A DNA stretch of 45,464 bases from an uncultured Clostridia bacterium (GTDB lineage Bacteria > Bacillota > Clostridia > TANB77 > UBA1234), in NCBI GenBank assembly GCA_947164995.1, contig CAMUYU010000008.1, forward strand, positions 1 through 45,464, in the 5' to 3' direction. Each line of letters begins with the position of its first letter. Position 1 is the first letter of the stretch. A program made the translations under genes and the position numbers. Below the pieces are notes generated by a model that saw only the letters and a program-made list of their open reading frames with translations, did not search any database and had not been told where the DNA came from. Shown piece by piece: positions 25,131 to 33,311 of this stretch.

Positions 25131-26930
25131 TTATCCTCTTGTAAGTATTTTAGCAATTAGAGTCCTTTTGACTCTCATTGCACCTTTAGGGCAAAACTCC
25201 TGACAGCAGAAACATTTAATGCATTTTTTCCTATCTACCATAGGTTTTCCATTTTTCATATAAATTGCCTTAGCAGGACAAACATCTTTACATCTTTCGC
25301 AACCAATACAAAGACTCTTATTTAATTTTGGTTTTGACTTTAGTAATTTTTTTGCAAGTCTTCCTATGAATTTTGAATCATCATCAAACCATAGCGACTT
25401 GTGAACTTTTCTAGTATCAAAATCTCTTATCAAAATATTTTCTATATTCGTATTTATATAAATATCGCTCAGTTTTCTTGGGGCTAAATCCCTTTTAATA
25501 GATTCTTCAATTGTAGGCACATTGCTACTATCTAATCCAATAATTTTTGCACATATCATATCTAGTTTATATTGATTTTTAGAGGCAAGTATAAGACCAA
25601 CTTGCTTTGGTTCACCAGCTGTAGGGCCGTTTCCTTCCATTGCAATTACTCCATCTACAATGCAAAGACAAGGTTTAACATATTCATTTAAATCTATAAG
25701 CATATTTGCAAAATCACTATAGTTTGGATATCTAAAATGAAATTCGGGTTTAATAGTACCTGGAATTACGCCAAAGAAATTTTTAACTGCACAAGACATT
25801 CCCATCATGCCATGACTTTTTAACTTACAAAAATCTATAATATAATCTGCCTTTTTTAAATATGACGTGAATTGAAATTCTCTACAAACTGCTCCCTCAG
25901 GAAATTTTACCTTCTCTATTGAAAAATCATCATTAAGTTTTACTCCCATATCTACTAGTTCAAGTAATCCTGTATTTTTATAAATACCATTTAAGTTCAT
26001 AGAACTATAAGGACCTGCTGGGCTATCTCCAATAACTACTTCACAATTTTTAGCAAGTAATCTTTTACAAAGTTCTTTTAATAATATAGGATTGGTCGTT
26101 CCAGCTTTTTCTGGTTTCATTGAAGCTACAAGATTAGCCTTAATAGCAACTTTTGAGCCGTCTGGAATGTAACTTAAATTACCAATTAAAGGAAGTAATT
26201 CATCAAAAGCATTTTTGACATTCTCTTCATCATAATCTTTGCACTTTACTATAATAACATCATAGTTTTTCTTATCGTCATCTTGTTCAAACTCTTTATA
26301 CATTTTATCAAAGTAATTCAATGATTCTTCAATATAATCATCTAAAACTTTATCCGTTATAAATAAATTATCCCTACCTTCTATTACAGAATGAACAGAT
26401 AGGTCAAAATCAACTACTTCATCAAAATTTGAATCATTTAAATATACCTTCAAATCACTTTTTATCTTTTCTAAATCTATATTTTCTTTTTTTAGAAGTA
26501 GCGAATCAGCATACATATAATCTTTATAAACTTCATCTTTAAACTCACCTATTAAGTGATTAATCTTATGTTTTTCTCTCGCATAAGTGAAAATCTCGTC
26601 ACCATTTTCATCAAATCCAATAGACTTTGCAAATTTACCAGAATAATATCTAAACCAAATAAAATCTTCTATTAGATGAGAAAAATATCCAATAGTAAGC
26701 TCATCATTTTTTTTAGCTTTATTTTCTTTCATATATTTTTCTATATCTGGCAAAAACAAAAGTCCTGTTTCTGGACTTGTATATTTATATAAATAGTGTG
26801 ATGCCATACGACTCATAGAAACCTTTTTATATATGTCCGGAAGCACACTACCTATCATAAAATTATCGCCAAAATTATATTTTTGCTGTATTTTCTTGCT
26901 TATATATAGATGCATTATGATTGAACCCAT
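25131..26930 (-). CDS. Fusion: zinc-phospholipase-like domain, DUF362, two [4Fe-4S] ferredoxin
   Basis: This 599-residue protein has three parts. Residues 1 to about 220 resemble zinc-dependent phospholipase C-like proteins, with candidate metal ligands His7, Asp32 (GSVLPDI), His45, His85 and Asp89 (FSHLIEDF), His121 and His125. Residues of about 255-500 form a DUF362 domain (VAIKANLV, VIGDSPAGPY, KLKSHGMMGMS, VDGVIAMEGNGP). The C-terminus holds two CxxCxxCxxxCP clusters (Cys541/544/547/551 and Cys570/573/576/580), a bacterial ferredoxin. DUF362 with ferredoxin is common, but the N-terminal fusion is unusual. AGGAGG precedes the ATG. It is cytosolic by sequence, since no signal peptide is visible. 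A redox role is inferred, and the substrate is unknown. Confidence 0.82.
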   Translation of the reverse strand: MGSIIMHLYISKKIQQKYNFGDNFMIGSVLPDIYKKVSMSRMASHYLYKYTSPETGLLFLPDIEKYMKENKAKKNDELTIGYFSHLIEDFIWFRYYSGKFAKSIGFDENGDEIFTYAREKHKINHLIGEFKDEVYKDYMYADSLLLKKENIDLEKIKSDLKVYLNDSNFDEVVDFDLSVHSVIEGRDNLFITDKVLDDYIEESLNYFDKMYKEFEQDDDKKNYDVIIVKCKDYDEENVKNAFDELLPLIGNLSYIPDGSKVAIKANLVASMKPEKAGTTNPILLKELCKRLLAKNCEVVIGDSPAGPYSSMNLNGIYKNTGLLELVDMGVKLNDDFSIEKVKFPEGAVCREFQFTSYLKKADYIIDFCKLKSHGMMGMSCAVKNFFGVIPGTIKPEFHFRYPNYSDFANMLIDLNEYVKPCLCIVDGVIAMEGNGPTAGEPKQVGLILASKNQYKLDMICAKIIGLDSSNVPTIEESIKRDLAPRKLSDIYINTNIENILIRDFDTRKVHKSLWFDDDSKFIGRLAKKLLKSKPKLNKSLCIGCERCKDVCPAKAIYMKNGKPMVDRKKCIKCFCCQEFCPKGAMRVKRTLIAKILTRG

Positions 26931-27052
26931 ATTGCCCTCCTAAAGAAAATAGATTTTACTGCAAAAAACAACGTACTTTTAAACATAATTATCAATAATT
27001 TTACCATATTAAAAATAATTATACAATTTTTTAAAAGAAACGGAAAAATTAG

Positions 27053-27081
27053 TTGACAATAATTTTATATTATGGTAAACT
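27053..27081 (+). promoter_or_regulatory. Promoter of the small Cys-rich gene
   Basis: A perfect TTGACA (27053-27058) lies 17 bases from TAAACT (27076-27081), 39 bases before the start codon. Confidence 0.7.
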
Positions 27082-27120
27082 AATCGCGTACAAAAAAATT
27101 ATTATATGGAGGTAAGAATC

Positions 27121-27369
27121 ATGGGCAAAATAGCCTACTCCGTTTCCTTCAGCAGACTGGGACCTTTGAAGCGCTATGTTCCCTGCCGTTGCTATGAAGA
27201 TCCCTACAAGTACTGCGACTTCTTTGTCGACACCAAAACTTCATCCTCATACACCTACGGCAAAGGCCCAGAAGTCACCAGCGTTGTCATCCGGTGCAAC
27301 TCCTGCGGAAAGCAAACCAATGCCAGTACCGATGGTTGTGGCATCTACGAAAAAGATCTCAATTTCTAA
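27121..27369 (+). CDS. Small Cys-rich hypothetical protein
   Basis: The 82-residue protein begins MGKIAYSVSFSRLGP. It contains CRCYEDPYKYC and CNSCGKQ followed by DGCG, cysteines that could bind zinc. There is no signal peptide or membrane helix. The family is not recognised. GGAGG lies nine bases before the ATG at 27121; an earlier in-frame ATG at 27106 overlaps the ribosome site. Its codons (CTG, CGC, CCC, TCC, ACC) are far more G+C-rich than those of the neighbours. It has a strong promoter and terminator of its own. With the gene at 7049-7492 it forms a pair of compositionally atypical single genes. Confidence 0.75.
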   Translation: MGKIAYSVSFSRLGPLKRYVPCRCYEDPYKYCDFFVDTKTSSSYTYGKGPEVTSVVIRCNSCGKQTNASTDGCGIYEKDLNF

Positions 27370-27378
27370 AATCCGGCC

Positions 27379-27398
27379 GATTCCACTTTTGTGGAATC
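27379..27398 (+). other. Hairpin after the small Cys-rich gene
   Basis: GATTCCAC/GTGGAATC pair around a TTTT loop, 10 bases after the stop codon. No T run follows directly. It precedes the main terminator and may stabilise the short mRNA. Confidence 0.5.
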
Positions 27399-27408
27399 AT
27401 TAAAAAAG

Positions 27409-27444
27409 AGAGCACTTTTGATTATTCAAAAGTGCTCTTTTTTT
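27409..27444. terminator. Bidirectional terminator between the Cys-rich gene and yigZ
   Basis: A thirteen-base-pair stem AGAGCACTTTTGA/TCAAAAGTGCTCT with loop TTAT is followed by TTTTTT on the plus strand. The minus strand has CTTTTTT on the other side, so it also serves the convergent yigZ. Confidence 0.92.
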
Positions 27445-27486
27445 ATAATTCCTAATAATAAATTCCAATTACTAAAATATCAAAGT

Positions 27487-28104
27487 TTAAGCATATATAT
27501 CTTCCAATACTACTTTAATTTTAGCCTCTCTATTTGTTAGTTCAAGTATATCTTTTTCAAACTTTTGAGACATTTCATTTTTTACTGCAATATATATTTT
27601 TGCATTTTCCTCATATTTGGTTTCTAATATTTTATAATCATTGTTTTTACAATAATATACTATTTTATCGTTATATGTGTATGGCACTTCAACTTCAACT
27701 TGACTTTGAAGTATTTTTTCAACAACGGTAATTTTTTGCAAAGCATCTTTTGTTGAGTCTGTATATGCTTTAACCAAACCGCCTGTTCCTAGCAAAATTC
27801 CCCCAAAGTATCTTGTTACAACTACTAGTATGTTTTGTAAATCTTTTCCTCTTAAAATATCTAAAATTGGAACTCCAGCTGTTCCAGAAGGTTCCCCATC
27901 ATCAGAAGCTCTTTCGGGACCATTGGCTATTCTATAAGAAAAAACATTATGCCTTGCATCACGATTTTCTTTTCTAACTTTTTCCAATTGTTCAATTGCT
28001 TGTTCTTCTGATTCAACTGGAAAAATTTGAGCAATGAATTTAGATTTCTTTTCAACTATTTCGGCACTCACCGGTGCTTCAATTGTTAAAAACTTTTCTA
28101 GCAT
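27487..28104 (-). CDS. yigZ: YigZ/IMPACT family protein
   Basis: This 205-residue member of the UPF0029/IMPACT family begins with SKFIAQIFPVESEEQA. It carries the signature NVFSYRI, DDGEPSGTAGVPIL and VVTRYFGGILLGTGGLVKAY. A smaller C-terminal alpha/beta domain (residues 140-205) follows. The cellular role in bacteria is unsettled, and eukaryotic IMPACT regulates translation via GCN1. AAGGAGAG precedes the ATG. It is probably co-transcribed with the flavoprotein gene upstream, 24 bases away. Confidence 0.92.
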   Translation of the reverse strand: MLEKFLTIEAPVSAEIVEKKSKFIAQIFPVESEEQAIEQLEKVRKENRDARHNVFSYRIANGPERASDDGEPSGTAGVPILDILRGKDLQNILVVVTRYFGGILLGTGGLVKAYTDSTKDALQKITVVEKILQSQVEVEVPYTYNDKIVYYCKNNDYKILETKYEENAKIYIAVKNEMSQKFEKDILELTNREAKIKVVLEDIYA

Positions 28105-28128
28105 TTGTTTTCTCTCCTTTTTTATTAA

Positions 28129-29367
28129 TTACAATAGTTGTCCTGCAACATATCCGGTGCTAAATGCAATTTGCAAATTAAATCCACCTGTATATGCATC
28201 TACATCAATTATCTCACCTGCAAAATATAAACCTGAAATAAGTTTAGATTCCATTGTTTGTGGATTAATCTCTTTTGTACTAACTCCTCCAGCAGTCACA
28301 ATCGCTTCTTCAATTGGTCTAAATTTTTTTACTGTTACTTCAAATTCTTTTAAAAGTTTTACTAATCTTTCTCTTTCTTCTTTTGTGATTTGGTCGACTT
28401 GTTTTGAAGAATCAATTTTTGAAAGATTAATAATAACTGGAATCATTTTTGCAGGCAATAAATCTACTAAAGAATTTTTAAATTGCTTTTTAGTAAATTT
28501 TTCAAAGTCTCTTTGAATTCTTTGGCTTAATTTTTCAAAAGATAATGCTGGTTTTAAATCTATAACTATTTTTATAGATTTGTTTTTAAATTTTTCTTCA
28601 ATATTTTTTATTCGAAGTATATGTGCACTTGAACTTAGTATAATTGGTCCAGATACTCCAAAGTGAGTAAAAAGCATTTCACCAAAATCATCATATATTT
28701 CTTTACTTCCATCTAATACTTTAATAGAAACATTTTTAAGTGAAAGTCCTTGTAAATCATACTTTTCATATGTCTCTAAAGGTACCAAAGAACCTCTAGG
28801 TTCTACGATAGTATGTCCTAGTTTTTGTGCAAGAGTATAGCCTGTTCCATCAGAACCAGTCATCGAGTAACTTTTTCCACCAGTTGCAAGTATTACTCTA
28901 TCACATTCAATTGTTTCTCCACTTTCTAATTTAACTCCAACAATTGATTTAGAATTATTTACTAAAATATCTTTTACGAGGCTATTGGTTTTAATATTAA
29001 CATTATATCGTGAAAGTTCTTTTTTTAGTGCATTTACTAGACTCATAGCAGTGTCTGCAACTGGGAAAACTCTTTCTCCACGCTCAACTTTAGTTTCAAC
29101 TCCTAAAGAGTTAAAGTACGATATTAAATCTCTATTAGTGAATTGATTGAATGCACTATATAAAAATTTACCATTTCCAGGAACGTTTTTAATAAAGTCA
29201 GATATATCTATGTTATTTGTTAAATTTCCTCTTCCTTTTCCTGTAATTGCAAGTTTTCTTCCTGGTGTTCTCATTCTTTCTAACAGTGTAACATCATTGC
29301 CATTTTTTGCTGATTGTATTGCTGCCATCATACCAGCAGGGCCACCACCAATTACTATTACTTTCAC
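28129..29367 (-). CDS. HI0933/BaiN-family flavoprotein oxidoreductase
   Basis: This 412-residue FAD enzyme has the dinucleotide fold VIGGGPAGMMAAIQSA at the N-terminus and the family motif GRKLAITGKGRGNLTN. RVILATGGKSY, TAGGVSTKEINPQTMESK and SGLYFAGEIIDVDAYTGGFNLQIAFSTG near the C-terminus complete the HI0933 signature. In gut Clostridia one relative, BaiN, was linked to bile-acid dehydroxylation, but most members have no known substrate. The start is GTG at 29367, seven bases after GAGGTG. The neighbours give no pathway hint. Confidence 0.9.
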   Translation of the reverse strand: MKVIVIGGGPAGMMAAIQSAKNGNDVTLLERMRTPGRKLAITGKGRGNLTNNIDISDFIKNVPGNGKFLYSAFNQFTNRDLISYFNSLGVETKVERGERVFPVADTAMSLVNALKKELSRYNVNIKTNSLVKDILVNNSKSIVGVKLESGETIECDRVILATGGKSYSMTGSDGTGYTLAQKLGHTIVEPRGSLVPLETYEKYDLQGLSLKNVSIKVLDGSKEIYDDFGEMLFTHFGVSGPIILSSSAHILRIKNIEEKFKNKSIKIVIDLKPALSFEKLSQRIQRDFEKFTKKQFKNSLVDLLPAKMIPVIINLSKIDSSKQVDQITKEERERLVKLLKEFEVTVKKFRPIEEAIVTAGGVSTKEINPQTMESKLISGLYFAGEIIDVDAYTGGFNLQIAFSTGYVAGQLL

Positions 29368-29409
29368 TTCGTTTCACCTCGCTTATTTATAAATTAAATT
29401 TATTTGTTT

Positions 29410-30633
29410 TTACATGATGCTTTTAATAGCATTTATAACTGCAATTTTCCCACTTTGATAAGTTAGTCCACCTTGTTGATAAGCAACATATGGTGGTCTA
29501 ATTGGTCCATCACAACTTATTTCTATTGATGAGCCTGCTACAAAAGCACCTGATGCCATAACAACTTGGTCTGTATAACCTGGCATATCCCAAGGCATTG
29601 GTTTAACATGACTATCTACGGGAGAATAGCTTTGTATACCTTGACAATACTTTACAAGTTTATCTGGGTCATTAAATTTTATCATTTGAACAATGTCTGA
29701 ACGTTTTTGATTATATTTAGGTGATGCTTCAAATCCAAGTTTCTCTAAGCAATATGCTGAAAAGACTGCAGTCTTTAATGCCTGATTTACTGTGTGTGGA
29801 GCCATAAAAAATCCTTGCAAGATTTCTCTATTGTGGTTAAAAGAAGCTCCTCCTTCTTTTCCTAAACCTGGTGCGCTATATCTATCTGATATAAGTTCTA
29901 TTAACTCTTTTTTTCCTACTATATATCCACCTGTTTTGGCAATTCCTGCGCCCGGATTTTTAATTAGGGACCCAACTATTACATCAGCACCAACTTCCAA
30001 TGGTTCTCTTGTATCTGTAAATTCACCATAGCAATTATCTGTCATAATATATGCGGTTTTGTTTACTCTCCTAATTTCGCTAAATACTTTTTCTAATTCT
30101 TCTATAGTAAAAGCATCTCTATATAAATACCCTCTTGAACGTTGGCAAATGATGAGTTTAATATCATTTTTAGATACACGTTCTACGATTGATGGAATAT
30201 CAAACTTTCCATTTATAAGTTCCACATGTTCATATTTTACGCCCCATGCTTTTAAAGAGCTGGGATTATCTACTATTCCTATTACTTCATCTAATGTATC
30301 ATAAGGTTTTCCATTTATGCTAAGAACTGTATCACCAGGGCGAAGTATTCCAAATAACACTGTTGAAATAGTTTGTGTTCCTGAAATAAATTGAGAACGA
30401 ACTATAGCATCTTCTCCTTTAAATACTTTTGCATATATATTTTCTATCGCTTCTCTTCCAGCATCTCCATAGCCATATCCTGTTGTTCCATTTAAATGCA
30501 TTTCTGAAATTTTATTTTCACGAAAAGCTTCTAGTACTTTTTCGGTATTTTCATATTCAATTCTATCTAATTCGGCAAATACTTTTTGCAATTCCGAATT
30601 AGAATTATGTATTATTTCTTCTAATTTATCCAT
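29410..30633 (-). CDS. ynbB: Methionine gamma-lyase-like PLP enzyme, YnbB family
   Basis: This 407-residue PLP-dependent enzyme of the Cys/Met-metabolism fold belongs to the family once called aluminium resistance protein. It shows the family blocks LNGTTGYGYGDAGREAIE, RSQFISGTQTIS, YIMTDNCYGEF, GSLIKNPGAGIAKTGGYI (PLP lysine) and PIRPPYVAYQQGGLTY. The true substrate is not settled. GGGAG lies before the ATG. In many Bacillota it neighbours hfq, miaA or glnR, but that is not the case here. Confidence 0.92.
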   Translation of the reverse strand: MDKLEEIIHNSNSELQKVFAELDRIEYENTEKVLEAFRENKISEMHLNGTTGYGYGDAGREAIENIYAKVFKGEDAIVRSQFISGTQTISTVLFGILRPGDTVLSINGKPYDTLDEVIGIVDNPSSLKAWGVKYEHVELINGKFDIPSIVERVSKNDIKLIICQRSRGYLYRDAFTIEELEKVFSEIRRVNKTAYIMTDNCYGEFTDTREPLEVGADVIVGSLIKNPGAGIAKTGGYIVGKKELIELISDRYSAPGLGKEGGASFNHNREILQGFFMAPHTVNQALKTAVFSAYCLEKLGFEASPKYNQKRSDIVQMIKFNDPDKLVKYCQGIQSYSPVDSHVKPMPWDMPGYTDQVVMASGAFVAGSSIEISCDGPIRPPYVAYQQGGLTYQSGKIAVINAIKSIM

Positions 30634-30658
30634 TTTAAAGCTCCCATAGTTTTAGAAT

Positions 30659-30692
30659 AAAAAAGTGGTGAGAATTAAATAAACCTCACCAC
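30659..30692 (-). terminator. Terminator of the ireB-ruvX-DUF1292 operon
   Basis: An eight-base-pair stem GTGGTGAG/CTCACCAC with a twelve-base loop is followed on the minus strand by six T. It lies 19 bases after the DUF1292 stop. Confidence 0.85.
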
Positions 30693-30710
30693 CTACATCT
30701 TACTTAATTT

Positions 30711-31025
30711 TTATTCAGAAAAATTGTAATCATCTTTTGCTTTTTCTTTAAATAAGTTAAAGATTTTAGATGCTTCTTCTTCAGAATCTACACCAACATA
30801 TTCATCTTCTTCGCCATTTTTTTCAACTCTAAAAATAACGACCTCACCATTATCGGCAGTTTCAATTGGAAGTAAAATTAAGTATTCTTTTCCTTCAGTT
30901 TCGATAACATCTAGAAATTCAAATTCTGTGTCTACTCCTTTCTCATCTGTAAGAACAACTATGTTGTTGTCTAAATCATCCATTTCTTCTGGTACTTCGT
31001 TAGGATTTACATTGTTTTCGTCCAT
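30711..31025 (-). CDS. DUF1292 family protein
   Basis: This 104-residue acidic protein contains NIVVLTDEKGVDTEFEFLDVIETEGKEYLILLP and FRVEKNGEEDEYVGV, the DUF1292 pattern. It follows ireB and ruvX, the order conserved across Bacillota, where the string usually follows alaS. Function is unknown. AAGGAGA precedes the ATG. Confidence 0.92.
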   Translation of the reverse strand: MDENNVNPNEVPEEMDDLDNNIVVLTDEKGVDTEFEFLDVIETEGKEYLILLPIETADNGEVVIFRVEKNGEEDEYVGVDSEEEASKIFNLFKEKAKDDYNFSE

Positions 31026-31039
31026 AACTTTTCTCCTTT

Positions 31040-31468
31040 CTATTTCTCTAATTTGTTCTTGTCTAAATACATTTGTAAAATTAACACTGCCGACATCATA
31101 TCAACGATTTGTTTCTTTTTATCTTTGCTTATGCCAAGCTCAGTCATAGTTTTATGTGAGGCAACTGTAGTAAGCCTTTCATCGACTGTTTCAACTTCCA
31201 AACCAAATTCTTTTTTTAGTTTGTAAATAAATCTTTTAGTTTTTTTTACTCGGTCTCCGCTAGTTGCATTCATATTTAAAGGAAGTCCTATAACTATTTT
31301 TTGAGGACTATATTCTTTAAAAATTTCTTTCAATTGTTCTATGAGTTCTTTATCTGAAGAATGCTTTATAGAAGTTACTCCTTGTGCTGTAATGCCGAGC
31401 AAATCTGACACTGCTACACCAGTACGAGCTTCTCCATAATCAAGCCCTATTATTCGTCTTTCTTCCAT
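31040..31468 (-). CDS. ruvX: RuvX/YqgF RNase H-fold nuclease
   Basis: This 142-residue YqgF-family protein is proposed to be a Holliday-junction resolvase and pre-16S rRNA nuclease. [18 protein letters not shown] carries the first catalytic Asp. [16 protein letters not shown] and [11 protein letters not shown] follow with the remaining acidic residues. The ATG lies inside the end of ireB (19-base overlap), so the two are translationally linked. Confidence 0.95.
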   Translation of the reverse strand: MEERRIIGLDYGEARTGVAVSDLLGITAQGVTSIKHSSDKELIEQLKEIFKEYSPQKIVIGLPLNMNATSGDRVKKTKRFIYKLKKEFGLEVETVDERLTTVASHKTMTELGISKDKKKQIVDMMSAVLILQMYLDKNKLEK

Positions 31469-31725
31469 TCGTTAACACCTATATAATCTTTAACTAATTC
31501 TTCTAGAAGTTCATCTCTTTCAACTTGACGAATTAAACTTCTAGCATTTCTTTCGCTTGTAATATATGTAGGGTCTCCAGAAAGTATATATCCAACGATT
31601 TGGCTTATTGGGTCATAACCTTTTTCAGATTTTGCCATAGCATCATAAACTTCTCTTAATATTTGTTTAAAGTTTTCATTTTTTTCCTTTTCAACTTTAA
31701 AAAATATTGTGTTTTGTGAACTCAT
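31450..31725 (-). CDS. ireB: IreB family regulatory phosphoprotein
   Basis: The 91-residue protein shows [45 protein letters not shown] and [19 protein letters not shown]. In Enterococcus IreB is a substrate of the Ser/Thr kinase IreK and tunes cephalosporin resistance. AAAGGAGG precedes the ATG. It heads the ireB-ruvX-DUF1292 string and overlaps ruvX. Confidence 0.95.
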   Translation of the reverse strand: MSSQNTIFFKVEKEKNENFKQILREVYDAMAKSEKGYDPISQIVGYILSGDPTYITSERNARSLIRQVERDELLEELVKDYIGVNEWKKDE

Positions 31726-31741
31726 ATACTAACCTCCTTTT

Positions 31742-33311
31742 TTAGCCACCAAACAATCCTTTTCTTCTACTTGGAATACCATATACCATCTTTGATAAAG
31801 TTTCTAATGAAGACTTTAATGATTCTGTATATTTTTCGTATTCTAGCTTTCCATGTTCCATACCTTCAATGTAAGTAGCATAATTTAGTGGATCCATAGG
31901 AATTTCTACAAATTTCCTAATTTCTTCTATTTCATCATTGAAAGTTAAATTAGGATCAACATATAGAGTTAAGGCATCTCTTCTAATTCTCTTTGGAGTA
32001 ACTCTACATCTTAAACTGTTATTAATAATCAATCTTAGTTTGTCCCAATCTATCCTTCTATCTTTTAATATTCTTAAGTATTCAACCGTTTCTCTACACT
32101 TAACTAAGTCTAAATCTTGTACTATGTATATATCATCCGCAAGTTCAAGATATTCAAAAGGTGTAGTGAAATCACAGTCAATAATCAATAAATTGCAATT
32201 TCTCTTTGCTGTTTCAATAACTGTTCTGTGTTTATATCCTTTTCTATTATCTTCTCTACCTTTTGGAATAGTAGTATATAAACTTAAGTTTTTAACCTTT
32301 CCAACTTGAACAGGATTTGCAACTCCGTTTGATAAGTTTGACATACAAGAAGCAATTACATCAGTTCTCTTGTACGTATCATCACTATAATACCAATACA
32401 AGCCTCTATTTCTAGTCATATCTAGAATTGAAACCTTAACACCTTTAAGCGCTAATAGTGTTCCGACAGAATTTGCCATAAAGCTTGTACCAATTTTGTT
32501 AGTTCCAATAATAGCTACAACCTTTTTATAATCATGTGGCACTTGTAATACACGACCTGTGTATGAAGTAGGTTCCTCGCCTTCATTTATACGAGCTCCA
32601 CTACCAAAGTTTGAATCTTGATGAATGCTGTTTACTCCTGCACCAGTAGTTCCAAATCCACCCATATCATCAGCCATACTGCCACTAAATCCTGCGCCAA
32701 ATCCAGCACCGAATCCAACACCACTTGCAATTTCCTGTTGTTGTCTTCTAAGCTCTTCTTGTTGTCTTCTAATTTCCTCTTGTTGTGCTGTATATTGAGC
32801 TTCTTGTTGTTGTCTTCTAAGTTCTTCTTGTTGTGCTCTTAACTGAGCTTCTTGTTGAGCTCTTAATTGCTCTTCTTGTTGTGCTCTCAATTGAGCTTCT
32901 TGTTGTGCCCTTAATTGCTCTTCTTGTTGTGCTCTCAATTGAGCTTCTTGTTGTGCCCTTAATTGCTCTTCTTGTTGTGCTCTCATTTGAGCTTCTTGTT
33001 GGGCTCTCATTTGAGCTTCTTGTTGAGCTCTCAACTGTTCTTCTTGTTGTGCTCTTTGGCTCTCTGCTTGTGCTCTAGCATAAGCTTCTTGTTGAGCTTT
33101 GAATTTTTCATCTCTTAAACGCTTTTCTTCTTCTAATCTCTTTCTTTCAATTTCTTCTGCTTGTCTTTGTAACTCTTCTTCTTTTTCTCTAAGAGCTTGC
33201 ATTTGTTGTTGTCTAAGAAGTTCTTGCTCTCTTTGAGCTCTTTCAGCTTCTTCTCTTAATTGAGCAGAGTTATCATCTCTTTGAATTCCACCTATTCCAT
33301 AACTTTCACCA
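31742..33311 (-). CDS. C-terminal part of a split CpaE/MinD-like protein with Q-rich stalk
   Basis: The frame is open from just after an in-frame TGA at 33344-33346. It has no ATG, GTG or TTG until 33202, yet the 47 codons before that ATG are coding-like, with a charged Q/E/R helix that continues smoothly. No ribosome site precedes 33202. Deleting one A from the run of six at 33312-33317 fuses it to the gene at 33306-34199, giving about 818 residues. This part has a Q/E/R-rich stalk with eight-residue repeats, a Gly-rich hinge, then a MinD/ParA-like domain (KKVVAIIGTNKIGTSFMANS to the end). The P-loop reads GTNKIGTS, without the usual GKT lysine, as in atypical TadZ/CpaE proteins. Confidence 0.7.
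32835..33065 (-). repeat. Tandem repeat encoding the Q/E/R-rich stalk
   Basis: A 24-base unit encodes RAQQE(E/A)Q(L/M). Units alternate to give a 48-base higher-order repeat; 32881-32928 and 32929-32976 are identical. The eight-residue period does not match a canonical heptad coiled coil. Confidence 0.9.

Noticed and set aside
32833-33078. Open plus-strand frame with a Leu/Val-rich repetitive protein
   Set aside because: It is the antisense of the Q/E/R repeat array and has no ribosome site.
31742-33202. Independent gene starting at the ATG at 33202
   Set aside because: No ribosome site precedes this ATG and the coding pattern continues upstream without a start codon, so it is better read as the second part of a split gene.
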